Positions 53,010-62,700 of a stretch of DNA of 64,000 bases are shown here, in pieces. Position numbers and translations under genes: made by a program. The stretch's first letter is position 1. Each line of letters opens with the position of its first letter. Origin of the DNA: Gammaproteobacteria bacterium (GTDB lineage Bacteria > Pseudomonadota > Gammaproteobacteria > Pseudomonadales > Azotimanducaceae); the NCBI GenBank assembly GCA_026706385.1, contig JAPOYV010000048.1:1-64000 (forward strand), written 5' to 3'. The notes beneath the pieces were generated by a model. That model was not told the DNA's origin. It ran no database searches and saw only the letters and a program-made list of their open reading frames with translations.

Positions 53010-54581
53010 ATGAGTTATCTGGTGTTGGCGCGAAAGTACCGTCCGCGCGCGTTCGCGGACGTGGTGGGCCAGGAGCACGTCGTGCGCGCGCTCGCCAACG
53101 CCCTCGACCACGCCCGCTTGCATCACGCCTACCTGTTCACCGGGACCCGGGGCGTGGGCAAGACGACGTTGGCCCGCATTCTCGCCGCGTGTCTCAATTG
53201 CGAAACCGGGGTCACGTCGACACCGTGCGGTACGTGCCCGGCATGCGAGGCGATCGCCGCAGGGCGGTTCATGGACCTCGTGGAGGTGGACGCGGCCTCG
53301 CGGACAGGCGTGGACGATACCCGCGACCTGCTCACGAACGCCCAGTTCCTGCCCGGCCAGGGGCGCTTCAAGGTGTACCTGATCGATGAAGTGCACATGC
53401 TGACCGGGCACAGCTTCAATGCCTTGCTGAAAACTCTGGAGGAGCCCCCTGAGCATGTGAAGTTCCTGCTGGCCACGACCGAGGCGCGCAAGATCCCGGT
53501 CACGGTGCTGTCGCGGTGTCTGCAATTCCACTTGAAGAACATGCTCCCCGAGACCATCGAGGGGCAACTGGCGCGAATTCTTGCCGATGAGGCGGTGGAG
53601 GCCGAGTCCGCGGCCCTAGCGGCCATTGCTCGGTCCGCGCGCGGCAGCATGCGCGATGCGCTGTCGATCGCCGACCAGGCGATCTCCCACGGCGCCGGCC
53701 GCATTGAAGCCGAGAGCGTCAATGCCATGCTGGGGGTCGCCGGCCGCGACGAAATCGGCGTATTGCTCGAAGCGCTAGCGGCCCAAGATGGCGAGGCGTT
53801 GCTCGCGGCGGCGGACGAGCTCTCCCGACGGTCGCTCGATCTCGCGGCCGTGCTTGGCGAGCTGCAGCACGCGTTTCACGATCTGGCCGTGGCTGCGCAA
53901 CTCGATGCCGATCCGGCGCCCCCCTATGACCGGTTCGCCAAGTCGTTCTCTGCCGAGGATCTGCAGATCTACTACCAGATCGCCCTCATCGGCGCGCGCG
54001 ACCTGCCGTTTGCGCCGGATCCCAAGGTTGGATTCGACATGACCTTGGTTCGGTTGCTCTCCTTCGAGCCCCTTGGCAGCGCACCGGGGCCATCGGGTGC
54101 GCCGCAATCGGCGCCGGCCGACGCGGGCGACGGGGCGCCTGACGTTCCCGAGGCCGGTGGAACAGACGTGGCGGCTGCGCAAGCGGCTCCTGCGGCGGGC
54201 ACGGCGTTGCCAGCGTGGCACGAACTGGTTGCCGGGCTGGCGGCGGAGGGCGTCACGCTCATGATCCTGGAGCACGCGAACCTGGTCGCCAAGGACGCCG
54301 AGCAGTGGACCGTCCGTCTGGCGCAGGACCACCATGCGCTCCTCAACGACACCCAGCGCGGCGAGATCGCAGCACTCGTCGAACGTCACGAGGGTCGGCC
54401 CATCGAGGTGCGCTACGAGGTCGGCGAACTCGCCGCCGAGACCCCGGCGGCACGCAAGGCACGACTCAAGAACGAGCGCGAGGCCCAGGCCAAGGCGGTT
54501 CTCATGGATGACGCCAATGTGCAGACGCTGTTGTCGGATTTCGACGCGAAGTTGGAGTCGCCGCATCTGGATGCCGGTTGA
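53010..54581 (+). CDS. dnaX: DNA polymerase III subunits gamma/tau
   Basis: The 523-residue clamp-loader ATPase has Walker A FTGTRGVGKTTLARIL, a four-cysteine zinc module (CLNC...CGTCPAC), Walker B VYLIDEVHMLTG and the sensor SRCLQFHL. A Pro/Ala-rich linker (about 355-400) leads to the C-terminal tau region that binds the polymerase alpha subunit (WHELVAGLAAEGVTLMILEHA). I see no A-rich slippery site of the E. coli type, so separate gamma production by frameshift is not evident. ybaB and recR follow, the standard order. Confidence 0.96.
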   Translation: MSYLVLARKYRPRAFADVVGQEHVVRALANALDHARLHHAYLFTGTRGVGKTTLARILAACLNCETGVTSTPCGTCPACEAIAAGRFMDLVEVDAASRTGVDDTRDLLTNAQFLPGQGRFKVYLIDEVHMLTGHSFNALLKTLEEPPEHVKFLLATTEARKIPVTVLSRCLQFHLKNMLPETIEGQLARILADEAVEAESAALAAIARSARGSMRDALSIADQAISHGAGRIEAESVNAMLGVAGRDEIGVLLEALAAQDGEALLAAADELSRRSLDLAAVLGELQHAFHDLAVAAQLDADPAPPYDRFAKSFSAEDLQIYYQIALIGARDLPFAPDPKVGFDMTLVRLLSFEPLGSAPGPSGAPQSAPADAGDGAPDVPEAGGTDVAAAQAAPAAGTALPAWHELVAGLAAEGVTLMILEHANLVAKDAEQWTVRLAQDHHALLNDTQRGEIAALVERHEGRPIEVRYEVGELAAETPAARKARLKNEREAQAKAVLMDDANVQTLLSDFDAKLESPHLDAG

Positions 54582-54640
54582 TCCGCGCTGCCTGCGGCTT
54601 CGCTACAATCGCCCCGACGAGGACAAGAAAACGTGACGCC

Positions 54641-54958
54641 ATGAAGCTGGAGGACTTGCTCAAGCAGGCGCGTTCCATGCAAGCCCAGCTCGGCGAGACC
54701 CAGGACGCGATTAAGGCCGCCCGAGTGACGGGCGAGAGCGGTGGCGGGCTGGTCCGGGTGACGTTGAACGGCGCCTTCGAAGCCCTGCGGGTCGAGATCG
54801 ATCCGATGACCGCCGATGAGGAGCGGGGCGTCCTGGAGGATCTCGTCGCGGCTGCGATCAATGACGCGGTGCGTCGCGTCGAAGCCTTGCAGCGCGAGAA
54901 GATGGGCGCCGTGGCCCGGGGCTTGGGCTTGCCGCCGGGACTGAACCTGCCGAGTTGA
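54641..54958 (+). CDS. ybaB: Nucleoid-associated protein YbaB/EbfC
   Basis: The 105-residue DNA-binding protein has the family start MKLEDLLKQARSMQAQLGE and the central VTGESGGGLVRVTLNG, ending in a short disordered GLGLPPGLNLPS tail. It acts as a small dimer on DNA. It lies 60 bases after dnaX and 52 before recR, as in most gammaproteobacteria. Confidence 0.95.
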   Translation: MKLEDLLKQARSMQAQLGETQDAIKAARVTGESGGGLVRVTLNGAFEALRVEIDPMTADEERGVLEDLVAAAINDAVRRVEALQREKMGAVARGLGLPPGLNLPS

Positions 54959-55010
54959 GCAGATGACGAGTGCGGCACGTCGATGGCTCGGGGTCTGGCT
55001 GGGACACTAG

Positions 55011-55610
55011 ATGCGGATCAGCCCGTTGATCGACCGTTTGGTCGATTCCCTGCAGACGATGCCGGGCGTCGGGCCGAAAACCGCGACGCGTACGGCGCTG
55101 CACCTCCTGCAGTACAACCGCGAGGGCGCGCGAGCCCTGGCCGCGGCCCTGTCCGACGCCGCCGAACATGTGCGGCGGTGCCGGACCTGCCGGACGCTGA
55201 CCGAATCCGATCAGTGCGCCATCTGTGCAAATCCGCGGCGTGACAGCAACTCGCTCTGCGTCGTCGAGTCGCCTGCCGACATCATCGCCATCGAACAGAC
55301 AGCGGGCTTCTCCGGTCGGTACTTCGTGCTGCATGGGCGCTTGTCGCCGATCGACGGCATCGGCCCGGACGAACTGGGCCTCACCGAGTTGCCGGCGCGG
55401 GTGCGGGACATGGGTGCCAAGGAGGTGATCCTGGCGACCAACCCCACGGTGGAAGGGGAGGCCACCGCGCACTTCATCAAGGAGTCCCTGCGCGGCAGCG
55501 CGGTCGAGGTGACGCGGATCGCGCACGGCGTACCGCTTGGTGGCGAGCTCGAGTACATCGACGGCGGCACCATCGCCCATGCCATGCAGGGCCGGCGCAG
55601 CGTGGACTAG
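55011..55610 (+). CDS. recR: Recombination protein RecR
   Basis: The 199-residue partner of RecF/RecO loads RecA onto gapped DNA. Segments are the helix-hairpin-helix start ([20 protein letters not shown]), a four-cysteine zinc finger (CRTCRTL...CAICANP), the Toprim domain ([33 protein letters not shown]) and the C-terminal Walker-B-like part. It abuts rnd without a gap. Confidence 0.96.
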   Translation: MRISPLIDRLVDSLQTMPGVGPKTATRTALHLLQYNREGARALAAALSDAAEHVRRCRTCRTLTESDQCAICANPRRDSNSLCVVESPADIIAIEQTAGFSGRYFVLHGRLSPIDGIGPDELGLTELPARVRDMGAKEVILATNPTVEGEATAHFIKESLRGSAVEVTRIAHGVPLGGELEYIDGGTIAHAMQGRRSVD

Positions 55611-56747
55611 TTGCACCGAGACGTGCCTCCCCGCGATGTCGCCGACCGCCAGCCGGGCGGCGACGCGCTCGTAGCCGACGACGAGGCGTTGGCGGCGGGG
55701 ATCGCCGCGCTTGGATCGACCGTGGGCGTGGATACCGAGTTCATGCGCGTGCGGACCTTCCACCCGATTCCGGCCTTGTACCAACTCGCCGCCGACACCG
55801 ACGTGGTCTTGGTCGATGCGCAGGCGGCTGCGACGTTCGCGCCGCTCAAGGCGCTGCTTCTCGATCCGGCACGCGCGAAGGTCATGCATGCATGCTCCGA
55901 GGACCTCGAGGTCATTGCTGTGCATCTGGGATTGCGCCCGGTGAACGTGCTCGATACGCAGTTGGCGCATGCTTTCCTCACGCCCGAGTACTCCGCGGGA
56001 TACGTCAAGCTGGTGGACCACTACCTCGGCCGTACGCTCCGCCAGCACGAGACCCGGTCGGATTGGCTGGCGCGCCCGTTGTCCGCCGCGCAGATTCGCT
56101 ACGCGCGCGAAGATGCGGCGTACCTGGTGCCGATCTGGGAGCGACAGCGTGATGCGCTGGACCGATGCGGCCGGTTGCAGTGGTTCGAAGAGGACATGCA
56201 GCGCGTCCTGTCGACGTTACCCGAGACGCCGGACACCTGGTATCGCACGATCAAGGGCGTCTGGCGGCTGAACCGGCGGGAGTTGGCCGTGCTGCGCAGC
56301 TTGATCCGCTGGCGGGAGCTGGAGGCGCGCCGCCGGGATGTGCCGCGTGCCTGGGTCGCCGCCGACGAACGCCTGACCACCTTGGCTCGGCGCGACGAAT
56401 TGCGCCCGGACGACGTGGCGTCCGTGCTGCCGCGCCGGGTCGCCGCGCGTTACGGCAAGGCGCTCGTACGTGCCCACCGCGCCGGACTCGCGGATCCGGA
56501 GCCGCCAGTGCGGATACCGCCGCCGCTGAAGCGGGCAGCAACGGCGGCGGTCAAGGAAATGCGCCATCTGGCGGGCGAGACAGCCTCGCGATTCGGCGTG
56601 GCGAAGGAACTGATCGCGCGCAAACGGGAACTGGAGGCGTTGTATCGGCACTACCGCGACCACCGGATGCTGCCGGACTGGTTCGGCGGCTGGCGTGCCG
56701 AGGTCCTTGGCGTTGCGCTCGAGGATGTGCTGAGGAAGACGCTTTGA
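55611..56747 (+). CDS. rnd: Ribonuclease D
   Basis: A 378-residue 3'-5' exoribonuclease trimming tRNA precursors. DEDDy residues lie in VGVDTEFMRVRTFHP, HACSEDLEVI and YAREDAAYLVPIW; HRDC domains fill the C-terminal half (RELAVLRSLIRWRELEAR). TTG 55611 directly follows recR's stop; GTG 55623 is another candidate. Confidence 0.92.
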   Translation: MHRDVPPRDVADRQPGGDALVADDEALAAGIAALGSTVGVDTEFMRVRTFHPIPALYQLAADTDVVLVDAQAAATFAPLKALLLDPARAKVMHACSEDLEVIAVHLGLRPVNVLDTQLAHAFLTPEYSAGYVKLVDHYLGRTLRQHETRSDWLARPLSAAQIRYAREDAAYLVPIWERQRDALDRCGRLQWFEEDMQRVLSTLPETPDTWYRTIKGVWRLNRRELAVLRSLIRWRELEARRRDVPRAWVAADERLTTLARRDELRPDDVASVLPRRVAARYGKALVRAHRAGLADPEPPVRIPPPLKRAATAAVKEMRHLAGETASRFGVAKELIARKRELEALYRHYRDHRMLPDWFGGWRAEVLGVALEDVLRKTL

Positions 56748-56763
56748 ACCACCGGACGCGCGC

Positions 56764-57237
56764 ATGAAGAACGCGGATGCGAAGTTCTGGGAACACAAGC
56801 GGCTTGCCGAGATGGACGCGGCGGAGTGGGAATCGCTGTGCGATGGCTGCGCGCGTTGCTGCGCGATCAAGCTCGAGGACGAGGCGACCGGCGAGGTCGT
56901 CACCACGCGGGTTGTGTGCCGCTTGCTCGACCTCGAAAACTGTCGCTGCACGCGCTATCCGGAGCGGCATCGGCTGGTGCCCGACTGCGTTCACCTCACC
57001 GCCGAGACGGTTGAGAGCTTCGCCTGGCTTCCGTCGTCGTGCGCCTATCGCCGACTGGCGGAGGGTCGCGGACTTGCGTGGTGGCATCCCTTGGTATCGG
57101 GCGATCCGAACACCGTCGTAGACGCCGGCATCAGCGTGCGCGGCAGCGTTGTCTCGGAGCGGCAAGTCCATCCCCAGGACATCGAACACGTAGCCGTGCG
57201 CTGGGTCGACGCCGCAACGCCGGACGGGCGCACGTGA
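56764..57237 (+). CDS. ycgN: YcgN-family cysteine-cluster protein (UPF0260)
   Basis: A 157-residue protein of the YcgN family, with cysteines in LCDGCARCCAIKLED, ENCRCTRYPER, PDCVHLT and SSCAYR that probably bind a metal or cluster. Function is unknown in the family. It often neighbours rnd, as here. The stop overlaps the next gene (GTGA). Confidence 0.9.
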   Translation: MKNADAKFWEHKRLAEMDAAEWESLCDGCARCCAIKLEDEATGEVVTTRVVCRLLDLENCRCTRYPERHRLVPDCVHLTAETVESFAWLPSSCAYRRLAEGRGLAWWHPLVSGDPNTVVDAGISVRGSVVSERQVHPQDIEHVAVRWVDAATPDGRT

Positions 57238-57584
57238 GTCCCTACGCGATTGCCTGGACCGTGGTCGTGGTGTCGGGCAGCCTCGGCGGCTGGCTCGTAT
57301 TCCGCGCTCTGCGCCGCTTCACGTGGCTGCGCTACGTGACGACGACGCTTGTCCTGGTCTGGGCCGTGACGCCGTACCGATTCGATGCCGAACACTGGTC
57401 GCCCGCCTTCTTGGTGGCCGCATTCCGTATGCCGTTCGTGGACGAAGACGCCAATCCGGCGGAAGCGATCATGGTGCTCGGGGCGACGACGGCGGGCGTG
57501 CTGCTGGCCGCGCTGCTGCTCATGATCAGCCGGGCGCTGCTGGCAAAACGGCGCGAACACGGTGGCCAAAAACAGGTAGAGTAG
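57234..57584 (+). CDS. Three-helix membrane protein of unknown function
   Basis: The 116-residue product from GTG 57234 has three hydrophobic segments (AIAWTVVVVSGSLGGWLVF, YVTTTLVLVWAVTPY, VLGATTAGVLLAALLLMI) and a short basic tail. It is translationally coupled to ycgN by a four-base overlap. I do not recognise a characterised family. Confidence 0.7.
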   Translation: MSPYAIAWTVVVVSGSLGGWLVFRALRRFTWLRYVTTTLVLVWAVTPYRFDAEHWSPAFLVAAFRMPFVDEDANPAEAIMVLGATTAGVLLAALLLMISRALLAKRREHGGQKQVE

Positions 57585-57586
57585 AC

Positions 57587-57631
57587 GCGACCGCCTTGCG
57601 GTCGCCCGAGATTTCGCTGCGCGCGAATCTC
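57587..57631. repeat. Two small hairpins before the MoxR gene
   Basis: GCGACCGC-CTT-GCGGTCGC (57587-57605) is a perfect eight-base stem; 57608-57631 forms a second stem from GAGATT(T)CGC and GCGAATCTC with a one-base bulge. They separate the membrane-protein gene from the moxR-VWA-hrpA group and may end or attenuate the upstream transcript. A run of six T at 57650-57655 follows after 18 further bases. Confidence 0.5.
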
Positions 57632-57675
57632 CCGGCGGCGAGGCGGCGCTTTTTTGAGGAACAGCGGAAGGCTTG

Positions 57676-58524
57676 ATGATTTTCGACAGTACCGACACCT
57701 ACATCTCCACCGACGAACTGTCCATGGCGGTGGACGCGGCCGTCAAGCTGGAACGCCCCCTGCTGGTCAAAGGCGAGCCGGGCACGGGGAAAACGCTGCT
57801 CGCCGTCGAGATCGCACAGACCCTGGACCTGCGGTTGATCACCTGGCACATCAAGTCGCAGACCAAGGCCTTGCAGGGCCTCTACGAGTACGACGCGGTG
57901 TCTAGGCTGCGCGATTCCCAGCTCGGCGACGAACGGGTCGGGGACATCCGCAACTACATCAAGAAAGGCAAGCTGTGGGAGGCCTTCGAGTCGGAGGAGC
58001 GCGTCGTGCTCTTGATCGACGAGATCGACAAGGCCGACATCGAGTTCCCCAACGACCTGCTCCAGGAACTCGACCGGATGGAGTTCTTCGTCTACGAGAC
58101 CAACGAGACGATCGTGGCCAAACAGCGGCCAATCGTGGTCATCACGTCGAACAACGAGAAGGAGTTGCCGGACGCGTTCCTGCGCCGCTGTTTCTTCCAC
58201 TACATCAACTTCCCCGACCGCGAGACCATGGAACAGATCGTCGAAGTCCATTTCCCGACGATCAAGCAACACTTGGTCAAGGAGGCCATGGACATCTTCT
58301 TCGACGTGCGCAAGGTGCCGGGGTTGAAGAAGAAGCCGTCGACATCCGAACTCATCGACTGGCTGAAGCTGTTGATGGCGGACGACATTCCGGACGAGAT
58401 TCTCACCAACCGCGACCCGTCGAAGGCGATCCCGCCACTCTACGGCGCATTGGTGAAGAACGAGCAGGACGTGCACCTGCTCGAACGCCTGGCGTTCATG
58501 AACCGACGCGACAGCCGCGGTTAG
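57676..58524 (+). CDS. MoxR-family AAA ATPase
   Basis: A 282-residue AAA+ ATPase: Walker A VKGEPGTGKTLLAVEIA, Walker B VVLLIDEIDKADIEFPNDLL, sensor-type VVITSNNEKELPDAFLRRC. MoxR proteins act as chaperones in metal-centre assembly or stress, working with a VWA-domain partner, and the next gene supplies one. TTG 57673 directly precedes ATG 57676; the ATG is preferred. Confidence 0.92.
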   Translation: MIFDSTDTYISTDELSMAVDAAVKLERPLLVKGEPGTGKTLLAVEIAQTLDLRLITWHIKSQTKALQGLYEYDAVSRLRDSQLGDERVGDIRNYIKKGKLWEAFESEERVVLLIDEIDKADIEFPNDLLQELDRMEFFVYETNETIVAKQRPIVVITSNNEKELPDAFLRRCFFHYINFPDRETMEQIVEVHFPTIKQHLVKEAMDIFFDVRKVPGLKKKPSTSELIDWLKLLMADDIPDEILTNRDPSKAIPPLYGALVKNEQDVHLLERLAFMNRRDSRG

Positions 58525-58578
58525 CCGGGTTTCGCATCGGGGATCGCCGAGTCGCACAGGACAACGGAACGACACACC

Positions 58579-59742
58579 GTGCTGATCAACTTCTTCCTCA
58601 CGCTGCGCCGCTACAAGGTCCCGGTCACTATCCGGGAGTTGATGGACCTGATCGCTGCACTCCGCGAGCGGGTGGTATACAGCAGTGTCGACGATTTCTA
58701 CCTGCTCGCCCGGACGTGCATGGTCAAGGACGAGAAGAACTACGACAAGTTCGACCGCGCCTTCAGCGCGTATTTCAAAGGCCTCGAAGACCTGCACGGT
58801 CTGTTGGAGTCGCTGATCCCCGACGAGTGGCTGCGCCGCGAATTCGAGAAGAGCCTGACGCCCGAGGAACTCAAGCAGATCGAGTCCCTAGGCGGTCTTG
58901 AGAAGCTCATCGAGGCGTTTCGAAAGGCGCGCGAGGAGGCCGAGAAGGCCGAAGAGGGCGAGAACGGCGAGGACGGCGACGAGGGCAACGCCAACCGGCC
59001 TGGCCAGCGCGGTCCGGGCGGCGTCGGCCGCGGCAAGAAGAAGAAGGCCAAGAAAGTCTGGGATCAACGCCAGTACAAGAATCTCGACGACTCGGTCGAA
59101 CTCGGCACGCGCAACATCAAGATGGCCTTGCGCCGGTTGCGCAAGTTCGCCCGCACGGGCCGCGAAGAAGAGCTGGACATGGACAATACGATCCGCTCGA
59201 CGGCCCACAACGGCGGCATGCTCGACATCCGCATGCGCCCGGAGCGCAAGAACACCGTCAAGGTCCTGCTGATGCTCGACATCGGCGGGTCCATGGACGC
59301 CCACGTCAAGATCTGCGAGGAGTTGTTCTCGGCCACGCACACCGAGTTCAAGCACCTGGAGAGTTTCTACTTCCACAACTTCATCTACGAATCGGTGTGG
59401 AAGGACAATCGTCGGCGCATGAACGAACGCATCCCGACCTGGGAAATCCTCAACAAGTACGGGCGCGACTACAAGGTCGTCTTCGTCGGCGACGCCACCA
59501 TGGCACCGTACGAGATCACCCACGCCGGCGGCAGCGTCGAGCATTGGAACGAAGAACCCGGCGCCGCCTGGATCACGCGCTTCACCGGGCTCTACGACAA
59601 GCTCGTCTGGATCAACCCAACGCCGCAGGAGACCTGGGAATACTCGACCTCGGTCGCCATGACCCAGGATCTCGTCGACGGTCAGATGTATCCGTTGACC
59701 GTGCGCGGGCTTGAAGAAGGAATGAACTTCCTGTCCAAATAG
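58579..59742 (+). CDS. VWA-domain (CoxE-like) protein
   Basis: The 387-residue partner of the MoxR ATPase. The N-terminal helical part (INFFLTLRRYKVPVTIRELM) is followed by an acidic/Gly-rich linker (EEGENGEDGDEGN), a basic KKKKAKK run and a VWA domain with the MIDAS start LLMLDIGGSMD, where the first serine of DxSxS is glycine. Metal binding may therefore be altered. GTG 58579 starts it; hrpA follows six bases after its stop. Confidence 0.9.
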   Translation: MLINFFLTLRRYKVPVTIRELMDLIAALRERVVYSSVDDFYLLARTCMVKDEKNYDKFDRAFSAYFKGLEDLHGLLESLIPDEWLRREFEKSLTPEELKQIESLGGLEKLIEAFRKAREEAEKAEEGENGEDGDEGNANRPGQRGPGGVGRGKKKKAKKVWDQRQYKNLDDSVELGTRNIKMALRRLRKFARTGREEELDMDNTIRSTAHNGGMLDIRMRPERKNTVKVLLMLDIGGSMDAHVKICEELFSATHTEFKHLESFYFHNFIYESVWKDNRRRMNERIPTWEILNKYGRDYKVVFVGDATMAPYEITHAGGSVEHWNEEPGAAWITRFTGLYDKLVWINPTPQETWEYSTSVAMTQDLVDGQMYPLTVRGLEEGMNFLSK

Positions 59743-59747
59743 GCGCC

Positions 59748-62700
59748 ATGCGCAGGCCCAAGAAGATGCCGCGCGATAAGCCGGCCGGGCAACTGCCCGC
59801 CGCGTTTTCAGCGCCCTCGTTCCCGGCCGAATTGCCGATCACGCCGCGCATCGGCGAGATCGTGGAACTCGTCCGCCGACATCAGGTGGTCATCGTTGCT
59901 GGCGAGACCGGCTCGGGCAAAACCACGCAATTGCCCAAGGCGTGCCTGTTGGCGGGCGTCGGCGCCCGTGGGGGGATCGTCCATACGCAGCCTCGGCGCC
60001 TCGCGGCGCGGACAGTGGCGTCTCGCATCGCGAGCGAACTGGGCGTGGACCTCGGTGCCGAGGTGGGCTACGCGGTGCGCTTCAGCGACCAGACGTCGCC
60101 ACGGACGGTGATCAAGGTGGTGACGGACGGGTTGCTGCTCAACGAGATTCAGCGCGACCGAACGCTCAAGCGCTATGCCTGCGTGATCGTCGACGAGGCG
60201 CACGAGCGCAGTCTCAACGTCGATTTCATCCTCGGCTGCCTGAAGTTCGCGCTGGCGCGGCGTCCCGACCTGAAGGTGATCGTGACGAGCGCGACCATCG
60301 ATGTCGCCGCGTTCGCCGACTATTTCGGCGGCGCGCCGATCGTGGAGGTGTCCGGGCGCGGGTATCCGGTCGAGACCGTCTACCTGCCACCGGAGGAGAG
60401 CCTTCAGCCGGGGAGCGCGAGGGGCTTGCCCCTCGCAAGAGAGAGCCTTCAGCCGGGGAGCGCCCCCGCCGCGAAGCGGCGGGCAGGGGCATTGCCCCTC
60501 GCAAGAGAGAGCCCTCAGCGGGGGAGCGCGAGGGGCTTGCCCCTCGCAAGAAAGAGCCTTCAGCCGGGGAGCGCCCCCGCCGCGAAGCGGCAGGCAGGGG
60601 CATTGCCCCTCGCCAGAGAGGACCCGGAATCGGCGCTGGTCGATTGCCTGGAGCGCATCGCCAGGGACGCGCCGGCCGGGCGCCGGGATATCCTCGTATT
60701 CCAGTCGGGGGAGCGCGAGATCTTTGACAATGCGCACTTGCTGAAGAAGCGGTTCGGGGACCGGTTCGATATCTTGCCTCTGTACGCGCGGCTGCCGAGC
60801 GTCGAACAACAGCGCGTTTTCGCACCCGGCGATCGCCAGCGCGTGGTGCTGGCCACCAACGTCGCGGAGACCAGCATCACCGTGCCGAATATCGGCTACG
60901 TGATTGATCCCGGCTTGGCCCGGATCAGCCGGTACAGCTATCGCGCCAAGCTGCAGCGCCTGCCTATCGAGCCGATTTCCCAGGCGAGCGCGGCGCAGCG
61001 GGCCGGGCGGTGTGGCCGCGTCGCGCCGGGTGTCTGCTACCGGCTGTACGGGGAAGCCGACCACCAGTCGCGTCCGGCGTACACGGATCCCGAGCTCAAG
61101 CGAACCAACTTGGCGGCCGTGGTGTTGACCATGCGGGCGTTCCGGTTCGGCGACGTCGAGGCGTTCGGGTTCATCGAGCCGCCCGACCCTCGCGCGGTGC
61201 GGGACGCGGTGCGGCTGCTGCACGAACTCGAGGCCCTCGCGGATGACAGGCTGACCGGGATCGGGCGGACGATGGCCCGGCTTCCGGTCGACCCGCGGCT
61301 CGCCCGCGTGCTGATCGAGGCGGGACGGACGGGAGCGTTGGCGGAGGCGCTGATCGTCGTTTCGGCTTTGTCGGCGCAGGATCCTCGGCTGCGCCCGCTC
61401 GACCGCCGGGCGGCAGCCGATGAGGCGCATGCGCTGTTCGACCAACCGACGAGCGACGAGATTGCAGGGCGTGCCCCGAAATCCGATTTCGTGGCCTTCG
61501 TTCGGCTTTGGAACTGGCTCGAAGCCAACCGGACGGAGATGTCGCGCAGTGCGTTCCGGAGGCTGCTCGAGAGCCGATACCTGAGCCCGGCCCGAATCCG
61601 GGAGTGGCGTGCGCTCCACCGCCAGTTGCTGCTCGCCTGCCGGGACTTGGGACTACGTGTCAACCGCGCCCCCGCCGACTACGCCACGCTGCACCGTGCC
61701 CTGCTGACCGGCTCGTTGGGTTTCATCGGTTCGAAGCGCGACGTTGAAGCGGATGCGCCCCGTTCGGCTTCCGTCAAGAGGGGGCGACGGCGCATGCCGG
61801 AGTACGACGGGCCCCGCGGGATGCGATTCCGGGTGTTTCCGGGCTCCTCGTTGCGTGACGCGCAGCCGAAGTGGCTGGTCGCGGCCGAAATCAGTATCGG
61901 CGCGTCGCGTGTACGCGAGGCGGGGGCCACCTACGCGCGCTGTGTCGGCGCGGTCGAACCGGCCTGGATCGAGGCCGCCGCCGAGCACATCAAGCGAACA
62001 TCCCACTCGGAGCCGTATTGGGACGCGAAGCGCGGCCAGGCGATGGTGCGGGAGCGTGTCACGGTGTACGGCCTCACGCTGGTCGCGGGTCGCCCGCGTT
62101 CGGCCCGGGAGGTCGATCCGGACGCGGCCCGCGAGATGTTCCTCCTCGAGGCCTTGGTCAGACGCCACGCGCAACCGGTGGGCAAACGGGTCAATGCGTC
62201 ATTCCTCGACAGGAACGAAGCCTTGGGGCGCCGTGTGGCGCAAAGCCAGGCGCGGGCTCGACGCGCCGGTCTCGTCGCGAGCGAGAAGGCACGCGCGGCT
62301 TTCTACGCGGCCCGCCTACCCGCGGACATCGACTCGGTCGATGCGTGGGAACGGTTCGAGCCTGACCTCGACGATGCCGCGCGGGAACGGCTGGTCATGG
62401 ATGAGGCAGACCTCCTCGTGGGCACGACGCCTCCGGTGAGCGACGACGATTTCCCCAGCTACCTGGACCTGGCCGGGCAACGCGTCGCACTTGCTTACAA
62501 GTTCGCTCCTGGCGAGCCCGACGATGGCGTTAGCGTGCGCGTCGACCTTTCCTTGCTAGCGCAACTGGACGCCCCCGACCTCGACTGGCTCGTCCCCGGT
62601 TTTTTCGCCGAGAAGTGCGAGGCCTTGCTGCGCGCGTTGCCGAAGTCGCTGCGCCGCCAATTGGCGCCCATCCCGGACCGCGTCGAGGCGGTTGTGCGCA

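Noticed and set aside
60396-60617. CRISPR array
   Set aside because: Units are palindromic, directly abut without unique spacers, and lie in-frame in hrpA; no cas genes are present.
60706-60722. A further repeat copy starting GGGGGAGCGCGAG
   Set aside because: The match is short and it encodes the SGEREI segment, which corresponds to a conserved HrpA motif.
59808-61619. Minus-strand open frame of 603 codons antisense to hrpA
   Set aside because: No family resemblance, and the plus strand encodes intact helicase motifs throughout.
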